The notes under the pieces were generated by a model, which made no database searches, had not been told where the DNA came from, and saw only the letters and a list, made by a program, of their open reading frames with translations. A DNA stretch of 64,000 bases from contig JADKAA010000029.1 in assembly GCA_016715465.1 (NCBI GenBank), positions 1,922,001-1,986,000 on the forward strand. Reading direction: 5' to 3'. Position 1 is the first letter of the stretch; each line of letters begins with the position of its first letter. The position numbers and the translations under genes were made by a program. Source of the DNA: Saprospiraceae bacterium. Its GTDB lineage: Bacteria; Bacteroidota; Bacteroidia; Chitinophagales; Saprospiraceae. Shown here piece by piece: positions 8,548-16,276 of the stretch.

Positions 8548-8575
8548 AAAAAGGCGATTTCACCACCGCCCTTTT
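8548..8575 (-). terminator. Hairpin terminator after the Omp28-like gene
   Basis: Read on the minus strand, GGGCGG pairs imperfectly with a downstream CGCC followed by a T-run; arms AAAAGGCG and CGCCCTTTT. It sits in the 45-base gap between the Omp28-like gene and the double-OmpA gene. Confidence 0.45.
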
Positions 8576-8580
8576 GTATG

Positions 8581-9630
8581 TTAATCCAGGAAAACGATTT
8601 GCCTGGTTTTTTTATTCCGGTCACTTCCAATGCTAACAAAGTAGATGCCTGAAGGGATAAAAACGCCTTGCAATCTAAGGTGTCGGTTTCCCAGTCTTTC
8701 CATGCCAAACGGTATCGAGTTTCCTTTAAGGTCCACAAGGGCTACCGGAGTTTCGGGGTCCAATTCATCAGCAGTAAAAATATCGATGCTCTGCTGACCG
8801 GCGACTGCTTTAAAATCAAAGCCACCCGCATTTTCGTCCTGAACGGCAGACGTCTGATCTTCGATGATGTTTACTTCCCGGGCATTGAGAAAAATGTATT
8901 TTCCGCTGGGAATTTTATTCCACAAAACCACCACAACTTTGGTGTCATTGAGGTTGCCATTGTGTAACACCAATTGATCCAGCTTTGCATTGGCTGCAAA
9001 GATGGCGCCATTCGCTACGGGGGCGGCTCCCACTTTTATCCCAAAATGGCCCGGGGTAAGGCTTTGATCGAGCACGCTGTGGTGGACGGCATTTTGGCCA
9101 ACGGATTGTTGAAAAGCCACCAAATTTTTTTTCACCAGGTAAAAACCTATATAAAATTCACCGCTCTCCGCACTGTCGTAAAACTCAATTCTCGCACTGG
9201 CCTTAAGGGTATCTTCTTTGACCGTTGCTTCTGCGCCCATGCCCACGATGGCGCCAAAAAAACTGAGGTCATCGATGAGGGCAGCCACTTCGTTTACCTT
9301 CTCTGTCACATTACTTGCGGTGACCCCAAGGTCGTCACTTTCTGTATTGAGAAAAAACAGGGGTTGAGCCGAACCACCGAGGTTTACCCCAATGGCTTTG
9401 GATGTATTAGTGGCCAAACCTCCGGAATGGTGTACATTCCACATAATGGCGTCCTTGCCCTGTAGTTTTTGTTTGAGCTGTGAGGTAAACTGCCAGCCAT
9501 ACGTTCCGCAATACGGACACCAGTCTGCGGTTCTCTTTGAAATCAGTGAAAATTGTTTTTCGGTTATGTCCTGGCCATAAGCGGCTACTGTAATCGATGC
9601 AAGCAAAAGGAAAGATAAAAACTTCTTCAT
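8581..9630 (-). CDS. Omp28-like secreted protein with thioredoxin-like motif and T9SS type A sorting domain
   Basis: From the ATG at 9630, about 349 residues with a signal peptide (MKKFLSFLLLASITVAAYGQ). Close to the N-terminus is RTADWCPYCGTYGW, a thioredoxin-type CxxC motif as in Omp28-like Bacteroidota proteins. The middle resembles the Omp28 beta domain. The C-terminal 75 residues (VALVDLKGNSIPF, LRLQGVFIPSGIYFVSIGSD, RQIVFLD) follow the T9SS type A (Por secretion) pattern, so the protein is probably exported to the cell surface. A longer reading upstream of the signal peptide is discounted because a well-spaced promoter sits at 9669-9699. Confidence 0.83.
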   Translation of the reverse strand: MKKFLSFLLLASITVAAYGQDITEKQFSLISKRTADWCPYCGTYGWQFTSQLKQKLQGKDAIMWNVHHSGGLATNTSKAIGVNLGGSAQPLFFLNTESDDLGVTASNVTEKVNEVAALIDDLSFFGAIVGMGAEATVKEDTLKASARIEFYDSAESGEFYIGFYLVKKNLVAFQQSVGQNAVHHSVLDQSLTPGHFGIKVGAAPVANGAIFAANAKLDQLVLHNGNLNDTKVVVVLWNKIPSGKYIFLNAREVNIIEDQTSAVQDENAGGFDFKAVAGQQSIDIFTADELDPETPVALVDLKGNSIPFGMERLGNRHLRLQGVFIPSGIYFVSIGSDRNKKTRQIVFLD

Positions 9631-9668
9631 GTGTAATAAATATGTTTTGTATGGAATTATTAGGTAAA

Positions 9669-9699
9669 CAAAGGTACTGTGATTAAAGCCGCCAGTCAA
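9669..9699 (-). promoter_or_regulatory. Bacteroidota promoter for the Omp28-like gene
   Basis: On the minus strand TACCTTTG (9669-9676) matches TAnnTTTG, and TTG at 9697-9699 lies 20 bases upstream, the normal -33/-7 spacing. It gives a leader of about 33 bases before the ATG at 9630 and supports that start. Confidence 0.6.
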
Positions 9700-9740
9700 G
9701 TAATAAACTATATTTAGGGGTTTTCCTTTAGAAAATATAC

Positions 9741-11222
9741 CTATTGAAAGCTCCAGTTGCTGCCATCCTTGCCGTCCTTGACCTGAATTTTCAGCGCTGC
9801 CAGGCCGTCCCTGATTTTATCCGAAGTAGGCCAGTCCTTATTGGTACGGGCTGCCTGTCTCAGTTCAAGAATGAGATGCATGAGTCCGTGGACAGCTTGT
9901 CCCTGACCATCGGCCTCTCCTTCATCCAGCAAACCAAAGACCTCAAAAAGCATGACGTGGAGTGTCTTTTTCAACCGGTCGAGACAGGTGACTGAAATCA
10001 TGCCTGCTTCCGGTCCCGCATCCGCCATCGTATTGATCCTGGTCACCAGTTCAAAAATGGTGGCCAATGCCTTAGGTGTGGAAAAGTCGTCATTCATGTC
10101 GGTGTACATGGTCTCAAGCAAGCCATCAACTTCTGCATCCATGCTGCCGTTGTCAGATGTAGCCTTCATGGTTTTCAATTTCTTCAGTGCTTCCATCAGT
10201 CGTCGATATCCTTTATCAGCGGCCTGTAAAGCTTCGTCGGTAAGGTCAAGCGTTGACCGGTAATGGCATTGCAACATAAAAAACTTTACGACCATGGGTG
10301 AATACGCCCTGGTGATGTGGTTGCTGTCGCCGATAAACAACTCTGTCGGGGAAATGGTATTTCCATCACTCTTAGACATCTTTTTACCGTTGAGCAGGAG
10401 CATATTGGTGTGCAGCCAATAACGTGCCGGCTGACAACCACACGAACCTACGTTTTGAGCGATCTCGTTTTCATGGTGGGGAAATTTCAAATCATTGCCA
10501 CCCCCGTGGATGTCAAATTGTTTGCCCAGGTATTTGGTACTCATGGCTGAACATTCCAAGTGCCAGCCCGGAAAACCTACAGACCACGGCGAATTCCATT
10601 TCATGATGTGCTCCGAAGAAGCTTTCATCCAGATGGCAAAATCCGATGGGTGTCTTTTTTCATCCTGGTTTTTTAAAACCCTGGATTCCGCCTGTAACTC
10701 TTCGATGATGCGTCCGGAGAGTTTGCCATATTCCCCCGTCTTCTCTGCAAAGGTAGTGGTATCAAAATATACAGATCCATTGGCCTCGTAGCCATATCCA
10801 TTGTCGAGAATTTGTTGCACCATCTCGATCTGTTCGGGGATATGCCCCGTAGCGCGGGGTTCAATGCTGGGTGAAAGCGTATTAAAAATGCGCATCATGT
10901 GGTGAAAGCCCAGGGTGTATTTTTGGGCGACTTCCATGGGTTCCAGTTGGTCAGCTTTCGCGCCTTTCAACATACGGTCCTCGCCGTCATCCAACAGGTG
11001 GCCCACATCGGTAATGTTGCGCACATACCGAACCTTGTAACCCAGATGCAAAAGATAGCGGTAAATGATGTCAAAACTCACAAAAGTCCGGCAATTGCCC
11101 AGGTGGACATCATTGTAAACCGTAGGTCCGCAGACGTACATGCCCACAAATCCTTCATGAATGGTCGAAAATGTCTCCTTTTCGCGCTTTAAGCTGTTGT
11201 AAACCGTAAGATGGGTATTCAT
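9741..11222 (-). CDS. cysS: Cysteine--tRNA ligase
   Basis: 493 residues from the ATG at 11222; the family is 460-500. A class I aminoacyl-tRNA synthetase that charges tRNA-Cys. Seen: the zinc/Cys-binding start of the domain MYVCGPTVYNDVHLGNCR (the HIGH signature reads HLGN), the zinc ligands in PGWHLECSAMS and HHENEIAQ, and the KMSKSDGN loop (LLLNGKKMSKSDGNTISP). The C-terminal helical domain and tail (RTNKDWPTSDKIRDGLAALK) are complete. An 11-residue extension from an upstream start is not supported, because the promoter at 11227-11255 would then lie inside the gene. It is followed by a 41-base gap on the 3' side before the window's next spacer. Confidence 0.96.
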   Translation of the reverse strand: MNTHLTVYNSLKREKETFSTIHEGFVGMYVCGPTVYNDVHLGNCRTFVSFDIIYRYLLHLGYKVRYVRNITDVGHLLDDGEDRMLKGAKADQLEPMEVAQKYTLGFHHMMRIFNTLSPSIEPRATGHIPEQIEMVQQILDNGYGYEANGSVYFDTTTFAEKTGEYGKLSGRIIEELQAESRVLKNQDEKRHPSDFAIWMKASSEHIMKWNSPWSVGFPGWHLECSAMSTKYLGKQFDIHGGGNDLKFPHHENEIAQNVGSCGCQPARYWLHTNMLLLNGKKMSKSDGNTISPTELFIGDSNHITRAYSPMVVKFFMLQCHYRSTLDLTDEALQAADKGYRRLMEALKKLKTMKATSDNGSMDAEVDGLLETMYTDMNDDFSTPKALATIFELVTRINTMADAGPEAGMISVTCLDRLKKTLHVMLFEVFGLLDEGEADGQGQAVHGLMHLILELRQAARTNKDWPTSDKIRDGLAALKIQVKDGKDGSNWSFQ

Positions 11223-11226
11223 GCCG

Positions 11227-11255
11227 CAAAAATACATAAAATACAGGCATTTCAA
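11227..11255 (-). promoter_or_regulatory. Promoter for cysS, implying a leaderless or near-leaderless mRNA
   Basis: Minus strand TATTTTTG (11227-11234) with TTG at 11253-11255, an 18-base spacer. The -7 box ends only 4 bases before the cysS ATG at 11222, so transcription would begin at or within a few bases of the start codon. Confidence 0.5.
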
Positions 11256-11345
11256 AATACATTACAATTATTTATAATGTGTAAAATCTAAAGAAAAATA
11301 TTATTTTTAAGCCTGAAATCATAATCAGGGTTCAAAATTTCGAAA

Positions 11346-12455
11346 ATGTGGAATAAATGGGTGCTGTTTCTTGGGGCCTTGCTGTGCAGTTTTTACACTT
11401 CAGCCCAGTGCATGTATCAGCAAATTCCGTTTGAGGATGTGGTCAATGAGGCAGACCTCATTGCCGAAGGTACCATAATCGAGTCGGAGACAAGCTGGGA
11501 TGAAGGATTAACCATGATCTATACCATTTACACCTTTGAGACCACCGCATTTTACAAAGGCATTCCTAAAAAGCGCATCCAGGTGGCCATCCCTGGTGGA
11601 ACGATTGGCCTGCAGTCTATTTCCGTAAATCCATCCCTGCATTTGCGCATTGGCGATAAAGGCGTGTTGATGGTAAACGAAAGTAAGCTGGCCGTTGGTC
11701 GTTCAGTATTCGAAGTTAAATTTGGACACCATGCCTGGTATCCATACAAGGCTGAAGGGATGCAGGCTGTTGGACTTTTCAAAAGTTACGATTTAAAAAG
11801 GGATGCCCTGGCTGAAGCGATAGAAAACATTACCGGCGTAAAACAAATTCGTTTAGGCGCCTCCCTTAAACCCATCCATGCGACTAAACCGGTCATTGGT
11901 AGCCGGACGATAACCGGCTTTTCGCCCTCCACCATTACCGCAGGCACTGAATCTGTGCTCACCATCAATGGCACCGGTTTTGGCAGCACAGCGGATACCG
12001 TCTTTTTTTTATATGCCAGCAATCCCAGTTTTTTGGCCTTTACTTTGCCCAGCCAAATCGTAAGCTGGTCTCCCACCCAGATTAAAGTCAAAGTCCCCGA
12101 TGATGCCGGGACGGGGCCCGTCTTTGTCGGCACCTCGGCTACCGGCGGTCCATCACAGCAATCGGCAACAAACCTGACGGTCCTCAGCTCGCAAACCAAT
12201 GTACTCACTTCTACCACCGCCTACATAACCAGGCATAGCACAATAGCCAACACAGGAAAACTCACCTTTACCCTCAATACCAATTTCAACAGCAATGCCG
12301 CCGCCAAAGCTGCCCTGGGCAGGGCCATGCGCACCTGGAGGTGCAATTCCAATTATAACATTGAAGTGAGTGCCAACACCACGGCCATCAATGCCACGGC
12401 GGACGACAACGTCAACGTCATCACGTTTAAAAATCTGGCAGGCCCACTGGGGTGA
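11346..12455 (+). CDS. Secreted IPT/TIG-domain metalloprotease, N-terminal part (frame-broken)
   Basis: 369 residues with a signal peptide (WVLFLGALLCSFYTSAQC). Residues about 25-160 form an unassigned N-terminal domain (YQQIPFEDVVNEADLIAEGT). Residues about 180-280 are an IPT/TIG immunoglobulin-like domain (ITGFSPSTITAGTESVLTIN, GTGFGSTADTVFF, WSPTQIKVKVPDDAG). The following segment (LTFTLNTNFNSNAAAKAALG, MRTWRCNSN) is the start of a matrixin-type metalloprotease domain. The frame ends with FKNLAGPLG at a G-run (12450-12453) where one missing G explains the break. The zinc-binding motif is in the continuation at 12452-13231. Likely an exported protease. Confidence 0.83.
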   Translation: MWNKWVLFLGALLCSFYTSAQCMYQQIPFEDVVNEADLIAEGTIIESETSWDEGLTMIYTIYTFETTAFYKGIPKKRIQVAIPGGTIGLQSISVNPSLHLRIGDKGVLMVNESKLAVGRSVFEVKFGHHAWYPYKAEGMQAVGLFKSYDLKRDALAEAIENITGVKQIRLGASLKPIHATKPVIGSRTITGFSPSTITAGTESVLTINGTGFGSTADTVFFLYASNPSFLAFTLPSQIVSWSPTQIKVKVPDDAGTGPVFVGTSATGGPSQQSATNLTVLSSQTNVLTSTTAYITRHSTIANTGKLTFTLNTNFNSNAAAKAALGRAMRTWRCNSNYNIEVSANTTAINATADDNVNVITFKNLAGPLG

Positions 12456-13231
12456 CCTACACGTATTTTCAGGGCTGCAGCATTGGTGGCAACCTTTACT
12501 GGCACACCACGGAAGTTGACATTGAATTTGACGATGTATTGTCAGCAGGCACCTGGAACTTCGGTCCGGGCAATCCTACCGCTTCACAGTACGACTTTGA
12601 ATCGGTGGTCCTTCACGAAATGGCGCACGCCCTGCTGCTCGGCCACGTCATTGATGAAAGCAAAGTCATGCATCGTTTCATCACAAATGGCGCTACCCGG
12701 AGACTGGCCTCTGCGGATGAGATAGCTGCCGCCAATGCCGTAAGGGCACGAAGCACCGTCAATGCCAACATGTGTGGTTTTTTCCCGCTTACGCTACCCG
12801 GCCACATGACGGTATCCAATGTAAATGATACGGGCGTTGGTTCGTTGCGACAAGCCGCGACAGATGTGTGCGACAGCGATACCATCGTCTTCAGCCTGCC
12901 CGCTTCGTCCACGATCGCCCTCACCAGTGCGGAAATAACGATCGACAAAGACATGCAAATCCACGGCCTCGACATGAACAATTTTATCTTGTCCGGCAAC
13001 AATGCCCGACGCATCTTTTCTGTCAATGCCGGTAAAACCTTAACCCTGCAAAACATGAAACTCGCCAATGCAACGTCAACGACTAATGGTGGAGCCATTT
13101 ACAACAATGGTATAGTCAATCTAAAAAATATACTCTTTCAAAATAACACCCAGGGCAGTACCAAAAAAGCGCTTACTTCTGGTACCGGAACCAGTGTCAT
13201 CGTGGAAGGGATGGTGACTGTGAAGCAGTAG
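12452..13231 (+). CDS. Secreted matrixin-like metalloprotease, C-terminal part (frame-broken)
   Basis: Continues the protein begun at 11346. Contains FESVVLHEMAHALLLGHV, the extended zinc motif HExxHxxxxGH of metzincin/matrixin proteases, followed by SKVMH, which fits the Met-turn. After residue 110 a different region begins: VNDTGVGSLRQAATDVCDSD and NGGAIYNNGIVNLKNILFQN. This is a right-handed parallel beta-helix/CSLREA-like pattern common in Bacteroidota surface proteins. No T9SS sorting domain is visible at the end. The gene ends 7 bases before the defence island, whose last gene converges on it. Confidence 0.82.
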   Translation: MTYTYFQGCSIGGNLYWHTTEVDIEFDDVLSAGTWNFGPGNPTASQYDFESVVLHEMAHALLLGHVIDESKVMHRFITNGATRRLASADEIAAANAVRARSTVNANMCGFFPLTLPGHMTVSNVNDTGVGSLRQAATDVCDSDTIVFSLPASSTIALTSAEITIDKDMQIHGLDMNNFILSGNNARRIFSVNAGKTLTLQNMKLANATSTTNGGAIYNNGIVNLKNILFQNNTQGSTKKALTSGTGTSVIVEGMVTVKQ

Positions 13232-13238
13232 ATTTTGT

Positions 13239-14135
13239 TTACTTGTAAATATTATTCGAAACCACACCCTTAAAACTGCTTGTCTTGCTCACCTGATCGT
13301 GCGGAATTAGGGCATATTTCCATGGTTTACCGCCAAATTCAGTCGTGTATTCAGTGGCATAGTTACAATACTTCAAAGCTGCCTGGGCTTTTTCCTGGAC
13401 ATCGCTGCCTGGTACTTCATCGGCTCGTTTGGTTTCTATTAAGTAAATGGTATCGGCCGATTCAACCACAAAGTCGGGTTCATAAAGTTTACTGTTATGG
13501 TGCCAGTAAATGCGAAACTGATTGGGTGCTGGTCTGAGCCATTTTATTACTTCTGTGTCGTTTTCCAATATCATGGCAAGTGTTTGTTCTGTCCGACTGT
13601 CAAACTTGTACTCGAAGTGGCAGGATTTTTCAAAGCCAATGAAAACATATTTGGGTACTTGAACAGCAGGGAAACCATCATCACGGTAATCTTTGCGTCC
13701 TTCGCTTTTTAATGTGGTAAAATTCCAGTCTTCTATTTTGGTGAATGGCTTTACATTGGGCTTCATGTACTCCGGCTCGTGAAGTTTGAAATGTTGCATC
13801 ATTTGGTGGTACATCTTGTTGGCTATGGCTCCACGCCATTGAAAAACCAATATACCTGAAATAATGGCATCTAAGTTGTAATATTCAATGCTGCGGGTCA
13901 CTTCTCTGTTTCCCTCCAAACGAACTATTAAGAAATCCTTAATAGTTGCTTTTGCATCCAATTCTCCCTCCTCATAAATGTTTTTAAGGTGAATGTTGAT
14001 ATTGGGAACGGTGGTTTGGAACAATTCAGCCATTAGTTTTTGGGTTAGCCAAACGGTTTCATTTTCTAACCTGACTTCTAATTTTGTCAGCCCTCCTTCG
14101 GTTTGATATATAATTATCTGAGACTTATTTTCCAT
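13239..14135 (-). CDS. RhuM N-terminus fused to the PD-(D/E)XK nuclease end of a type III restriction subunit
   Basis: 298 residues in one open frame but from two families. Residues 1 to about 93 follow RhuM/DUF proteins: IIIYQTEGGLTKLEVRLENE, TVWLTQKLMAELFQTTVPNI and EVTRSIEYYNLDAIIS. Residues about 98-298 follow the C-terminus of type III restriction (Res-like) helicase-nucleases: RGAIANKMYHQMMQHF, VPKYVFIGFEKSCHFEYKFD and the nuclease core YEPDFVV (Asp221) with YLIETK (Glu234, Lys236). The helicase domains that should precede the nuclease are missing, as is the C-terminal part of RhuM. A deletion joining two neighbouring genes in frame explains this. Whether the fusion is active is unknown. 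It lies 42 bases from a methyltransferase remnant. Confidence 0.75.
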   Translation of the reverse strand: MENKSQIIIYQTEGGLTKLEVRLENETVWLTQKLMAELFQTTVPNINIHLKNIYEEGELDAKATIKDFLIVRLEGNREVTRSIEYYNLDAIISGILVFQWRGAIANKMYHQMMQHFKLHEPEYMKPNVKPFTKIEDWNFTTLKSEGRKDYRDDGFPAVQVPKYVFIGFEKSCHFEYKFDSRTEQTLAMILENDTEVIKWLRPAPNQFRIYWHHNSKLYEPDFVVESADTIYLIETKRADEVPGSDVQEKAQAALKYCNYATEYTTEFGGKPWKYALIPHDQVSKTSSFKGVVSNNIYK

Positions 14136-14177
14136 TTAATAAAGGCAATTTAGAGGTTTATTTTGACCAGTGTTGGT

Positions 14178-14318
14178 TTAAGCCAGGTAAAGCGACATCT
14201 TTTTCTTTCCTGTCCAGTGGCTTTTGGCGAGGTTTTCCAACAATCTCTGTATATCGATCCTCGCTTTCTTCCCCATGACCAGCCAGGTGAGTTCGAGTTT
14301 TTGTAGTTGCTTAGCCAT
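14178..14318 (-). pseudogene. 46-codon remnant of a type III-like adenine DNA methyltransferase N-terminus
   Basis: The short frame from ATG 14318 to TAA 14178 reads MAKQLQKLELTWLVMGKKAR and then LLENLAKSHW. This resembles the start of Mod-type site-specific adenine methyltransferases, which usually begin with KLELTW-[IL]-GK and a xLLExPxKSY/H segment before the catalytic domain. Nothing of the catalytic DPPY domain follows. Its place between higA and the RhuM-nuclease fusion is where the methyltransferase of such islands is expected. The assignment rests on about 25 matching residues remembered from the family, so it is tentative. Confidence 0.5.
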
Positions 14319-14368
14319 TGTAAAAATTGTCTGAACCTTGATTTATAGGATTAAAGGATTGCCATGAA

Positions 14369-15478
14369 TTAATAGGCTGAAAGGTCAACCTGTTGGAATA
14401 TATTTAGAGAATGACCCATTGCATATAATTCTCTATGTTCTCGAGCCAAACGGCCTATAATCATTGCAGGATGGGTATTGAATTTTTCAGCGAATACAAA
14501 GATAGATTTTTTGCTAAGTGGTATATTTTCCAAAACTTCTTTTTCCTGACTTTTAGAGAACGTATATCTTACTGCAAATTCATTTGCTTCATCTTCCTTT
14601 ATTTGCTCTTCTTCTGAGTATTTCAAACCCTCAACGAATACTTCTCTTTTGCCATGTTTTATAATATGTCCGGCTTCGTGAAAAAATGTAAACCAAAAAA
14701 TATCGTTCCGATTGTATAGGTTTGAAAGTTGGATTAATGGATTGTCATTTAGCCAACGAGTAGAGCCATGTAATTGCGTACTGGGCAAACAAGGGGTGTG
14801 AACAACTTTTACTCCTGCACTTTCGCATAAAGATTGAAGCTGGGAAAAGAAATCAGCAGGTTGCTTAGCCATTACATTTTTAATTTCTAATAAGGCATCT
14901 TTAAACTTTGATGCATCATAGGCAGGCACTTTTATTTGGTCAGCAATGTGTTCACCTTGTTTAAGCCATGCGGCTACTGCAAAAGGATTTTTTTTATTTT
15001 GAGTGCTCATACGGTAAGCAGCTTCATACACATTTTTGTGGTAGTAATTGAAATAGGCTTCTTCTCCTGTTATTCCAAAAAAAGCATATATGGCATTAGC
15101 CATGCTAGTTATGCTGTCTTCAAAATTTATCCAATGCAATTTCTTCATTGCGGCCAATGGGAAATTTGAAATAAACTCCCTAGTACTTAGCATTGCTTCA
15201 GCATGTTCAATCTCAGCTAATTCCAAACGATAGTTTTTCTCCCTTTCCAACCAAAACTCAGCTTCAATACCTAAAACCAATTCTAACTGGATTGCCGTTT
15301 CGGGGGTAATGGCTGTTTTAGCCTTTAATATTTCGTTAATGGTTTTAATGGGTCTATCCATCCTCATTGCCAAGATTGGTTGACTAATTCCCCTTAACGC
15401 CATTGTTTCAGCCAATGTATCACCCGGAGGGGAAATCAATTGCCTCGCTATTTCAATTTCTTTTAAGTTCTTATACAT
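14369..15478 (-). CDS. higA: HigA-type antitoxin with ImmA/IrrE (M78) metalloprotease-like domain
   Basis: 369 residues from the ATG at 15478. Residues about 1-85 are a HigA-type XRE helix-turn-helix (SPPGDTLAETMALRGISQPI and MDRPIKTINEILKAKTAITP). The long C-terminal region contains FTFFHEAGHIIKHG, an HExxH zinc motif (about residues 267-271) of the ImmA/IrrE family. A TTG at 15511 would overlap the toxin gene by 20 bases, but the ATG just after the toxin stop fits HigA N-termini better. The toxin gene precedes it, the usual HigBA order. The product should neutralise HigB and repress the operon by binding the palindrome at 15857-15875. Fused HigA-M78 proteins are known in Bacteroidota. Confidence 0.85.
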   Translation of the reverse strand: MYKNLKEIEIARQLISPPGDTLAETMALRGISQPILAMRMDRPIKTINEILKAKTAITPETAIQLELVLGIEAEFWLEREKNYRLELAEIEHAEAMLSTREFISNFPLAAMKKLHWINFEDSITSMANAIYAFFGITGEEAYFNYYHKNVYEAAYRMSTQNKKNPFAVAAWLKQGEHIADQIKVPAYDASKFKDALLEIKNVMAKQPADFFSQLQSLCESAGVKVVHTPCLPSTQLHGSTRWLNDNPLIQLSNLYNRNDIFWFTFFHEAGHIIKHGKREVFVEGLKYSEEEQIKEDEANEFAVRYTFSKSQEKEVLENIPLSKKSIFVFAEKFNTHPAMIIGRLAREHRELYAMGHSLNIFQQVDLSAY

Positions 15479-15491
15479 GATGATCTGCTTT

Positions 15492-15827
15492 TTAATGATA
15501 ATCTTCTCCAATTGAAAGAATAAGAATATCAGTTACTTGTTTCCAATCAAGACCACCGTTCTCTTTTGTAGGTATAGGGTCATGGTTTGGCTCAAAAATT
15601 ATTCTGTGATTGCCAGAAATATCAACAGCAAGCTTACCTTTTAGCTTTCCTTTAAGTTCATGACAGTTAGCGGCAGGTATGTTTTTCAATGTTTCAAGAG
15701 TAGGTGCTGCTTCTAATTCATTCTTGCGTTGATTAACAAGCTTAGCTCTTGTACCATAATGTGCTTGAATTGCAGTTAAGGTAGTCACCGATTTTCCTAA
15801 CTTTCTATTCTTGTATTCTAATTTCAT
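15492..15827 (-). CDS. higB: HigB/RelE-superfamily toxin
   Basis: 111 residues, the family's normal size. Features: KSVTTLTAIQAHYGTRAKLV (N-terminal helices), ANCHELKGKLKGKLAVDISG (the HELKG-x-LKG-x-LAVDI signature of plasmid-maintenance HigB proteins), NHRIIFEPNH and the C-terminal VTDILILSIGEDYH. HigB toxins are ribosome-dependent mRNA endonucleases. The gene is first in a two-gene operon with higA on the minus strand, 13 bases from the higA ATG. It sits inside the defence island, immediately after the helicase, and the island's other genes share its strand. Confidence 0.9.
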   Translation of the reverse strand: MKLEYKNRKLGKSVTTLTAIQAHYGTRAKLVNQRKNELEAAPTLETLKNIPAANCHELKGKLKGKLAVDISGNHRIIFEPNHDPIPTKENGGLDWKQVTDILILSIGEDYH

Positions 15828-15856
15828 GCAAAGGTAAGTAAAACAATTTAAAATAT

Positions 15857-15875
15857 ATTAACCCTAAAGGTTAAT
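15857..15875 (-). promoter_or_regulatory. HigA operator palindrome
   Basis: ATTAACCCTAAAGGTTAAT: two perfect 7-base arms around a 5-base spacer, 29 bases upstream of the higB start. Its place and its TTAACC/GGTTAA arms suit a HigA autoregulatory operator. Confidence 0.65.
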
Positions 15876-15898
15876 GTTTTTTTAAAAAATAGCCCATC

Positions 15899-16243
15899 TT
15901 ATTGTAAAGAGTTCAATTTCAGCTGTTTGTGTTTCAATCGTTGTTCTACCTCGTCTAACAATTTATCTTTTCTGTGTTCAATATCATCTTCGTTCTGATA
16001 TTGATTGTAACGCTTCTCTGCCAATTTCTTTTCAAGGTCTTTAATAATGCGTTGTTCCTTGACCTTCTGCTCCAGATTTAGCAGTTTCCGCGCTTCAGTT
16101 TTGCGGGTTTTTATTTCCTTATCCAGTTCTTTTATTTCAAATTTGATGCTGTTACGCACATCTTCACTCCATTTCTCCAGCTTGTCCACTTCTTCATCAA
16201 AAAACGTGTGGTTGCGTTTGCGGTTTTCTTCTATAATGCCCAA
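15899..16243 (-). pseudogene. Detached C-terminal coiled coil of the SNF2-type helicase
   Basis: 114 residues that are almost all charged heptads: FFDEEVDKLEKWSEDVRNSI, KFEIKELDKEIKTRKTEARK and EDDIEHRKDKLLDEVEQRLK. This is the coiled coil that normally ends SNF2-type island helicases. It is in the same frame as the helicase at 16277-18808, separated only by an in-frame TAA (16277-16279) and ten sense codons (SKSNEIYYSHQL). A second defect at the end, about 15914-15918, turns the expected ELFTIRW ending into NSLQ-stop. In the shifted frame ELFTIRWAIF is readable to a TAA at 15882-15884. It could still be made as a separate peptide from the GTG/TTG codons near 16243, but I think it is the broken end of the helicase. 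Confidence 0.7.
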
Positions 16244-16276
16244 CTGATGGGAGTAGTAGATTTCATTAGACTTAGA

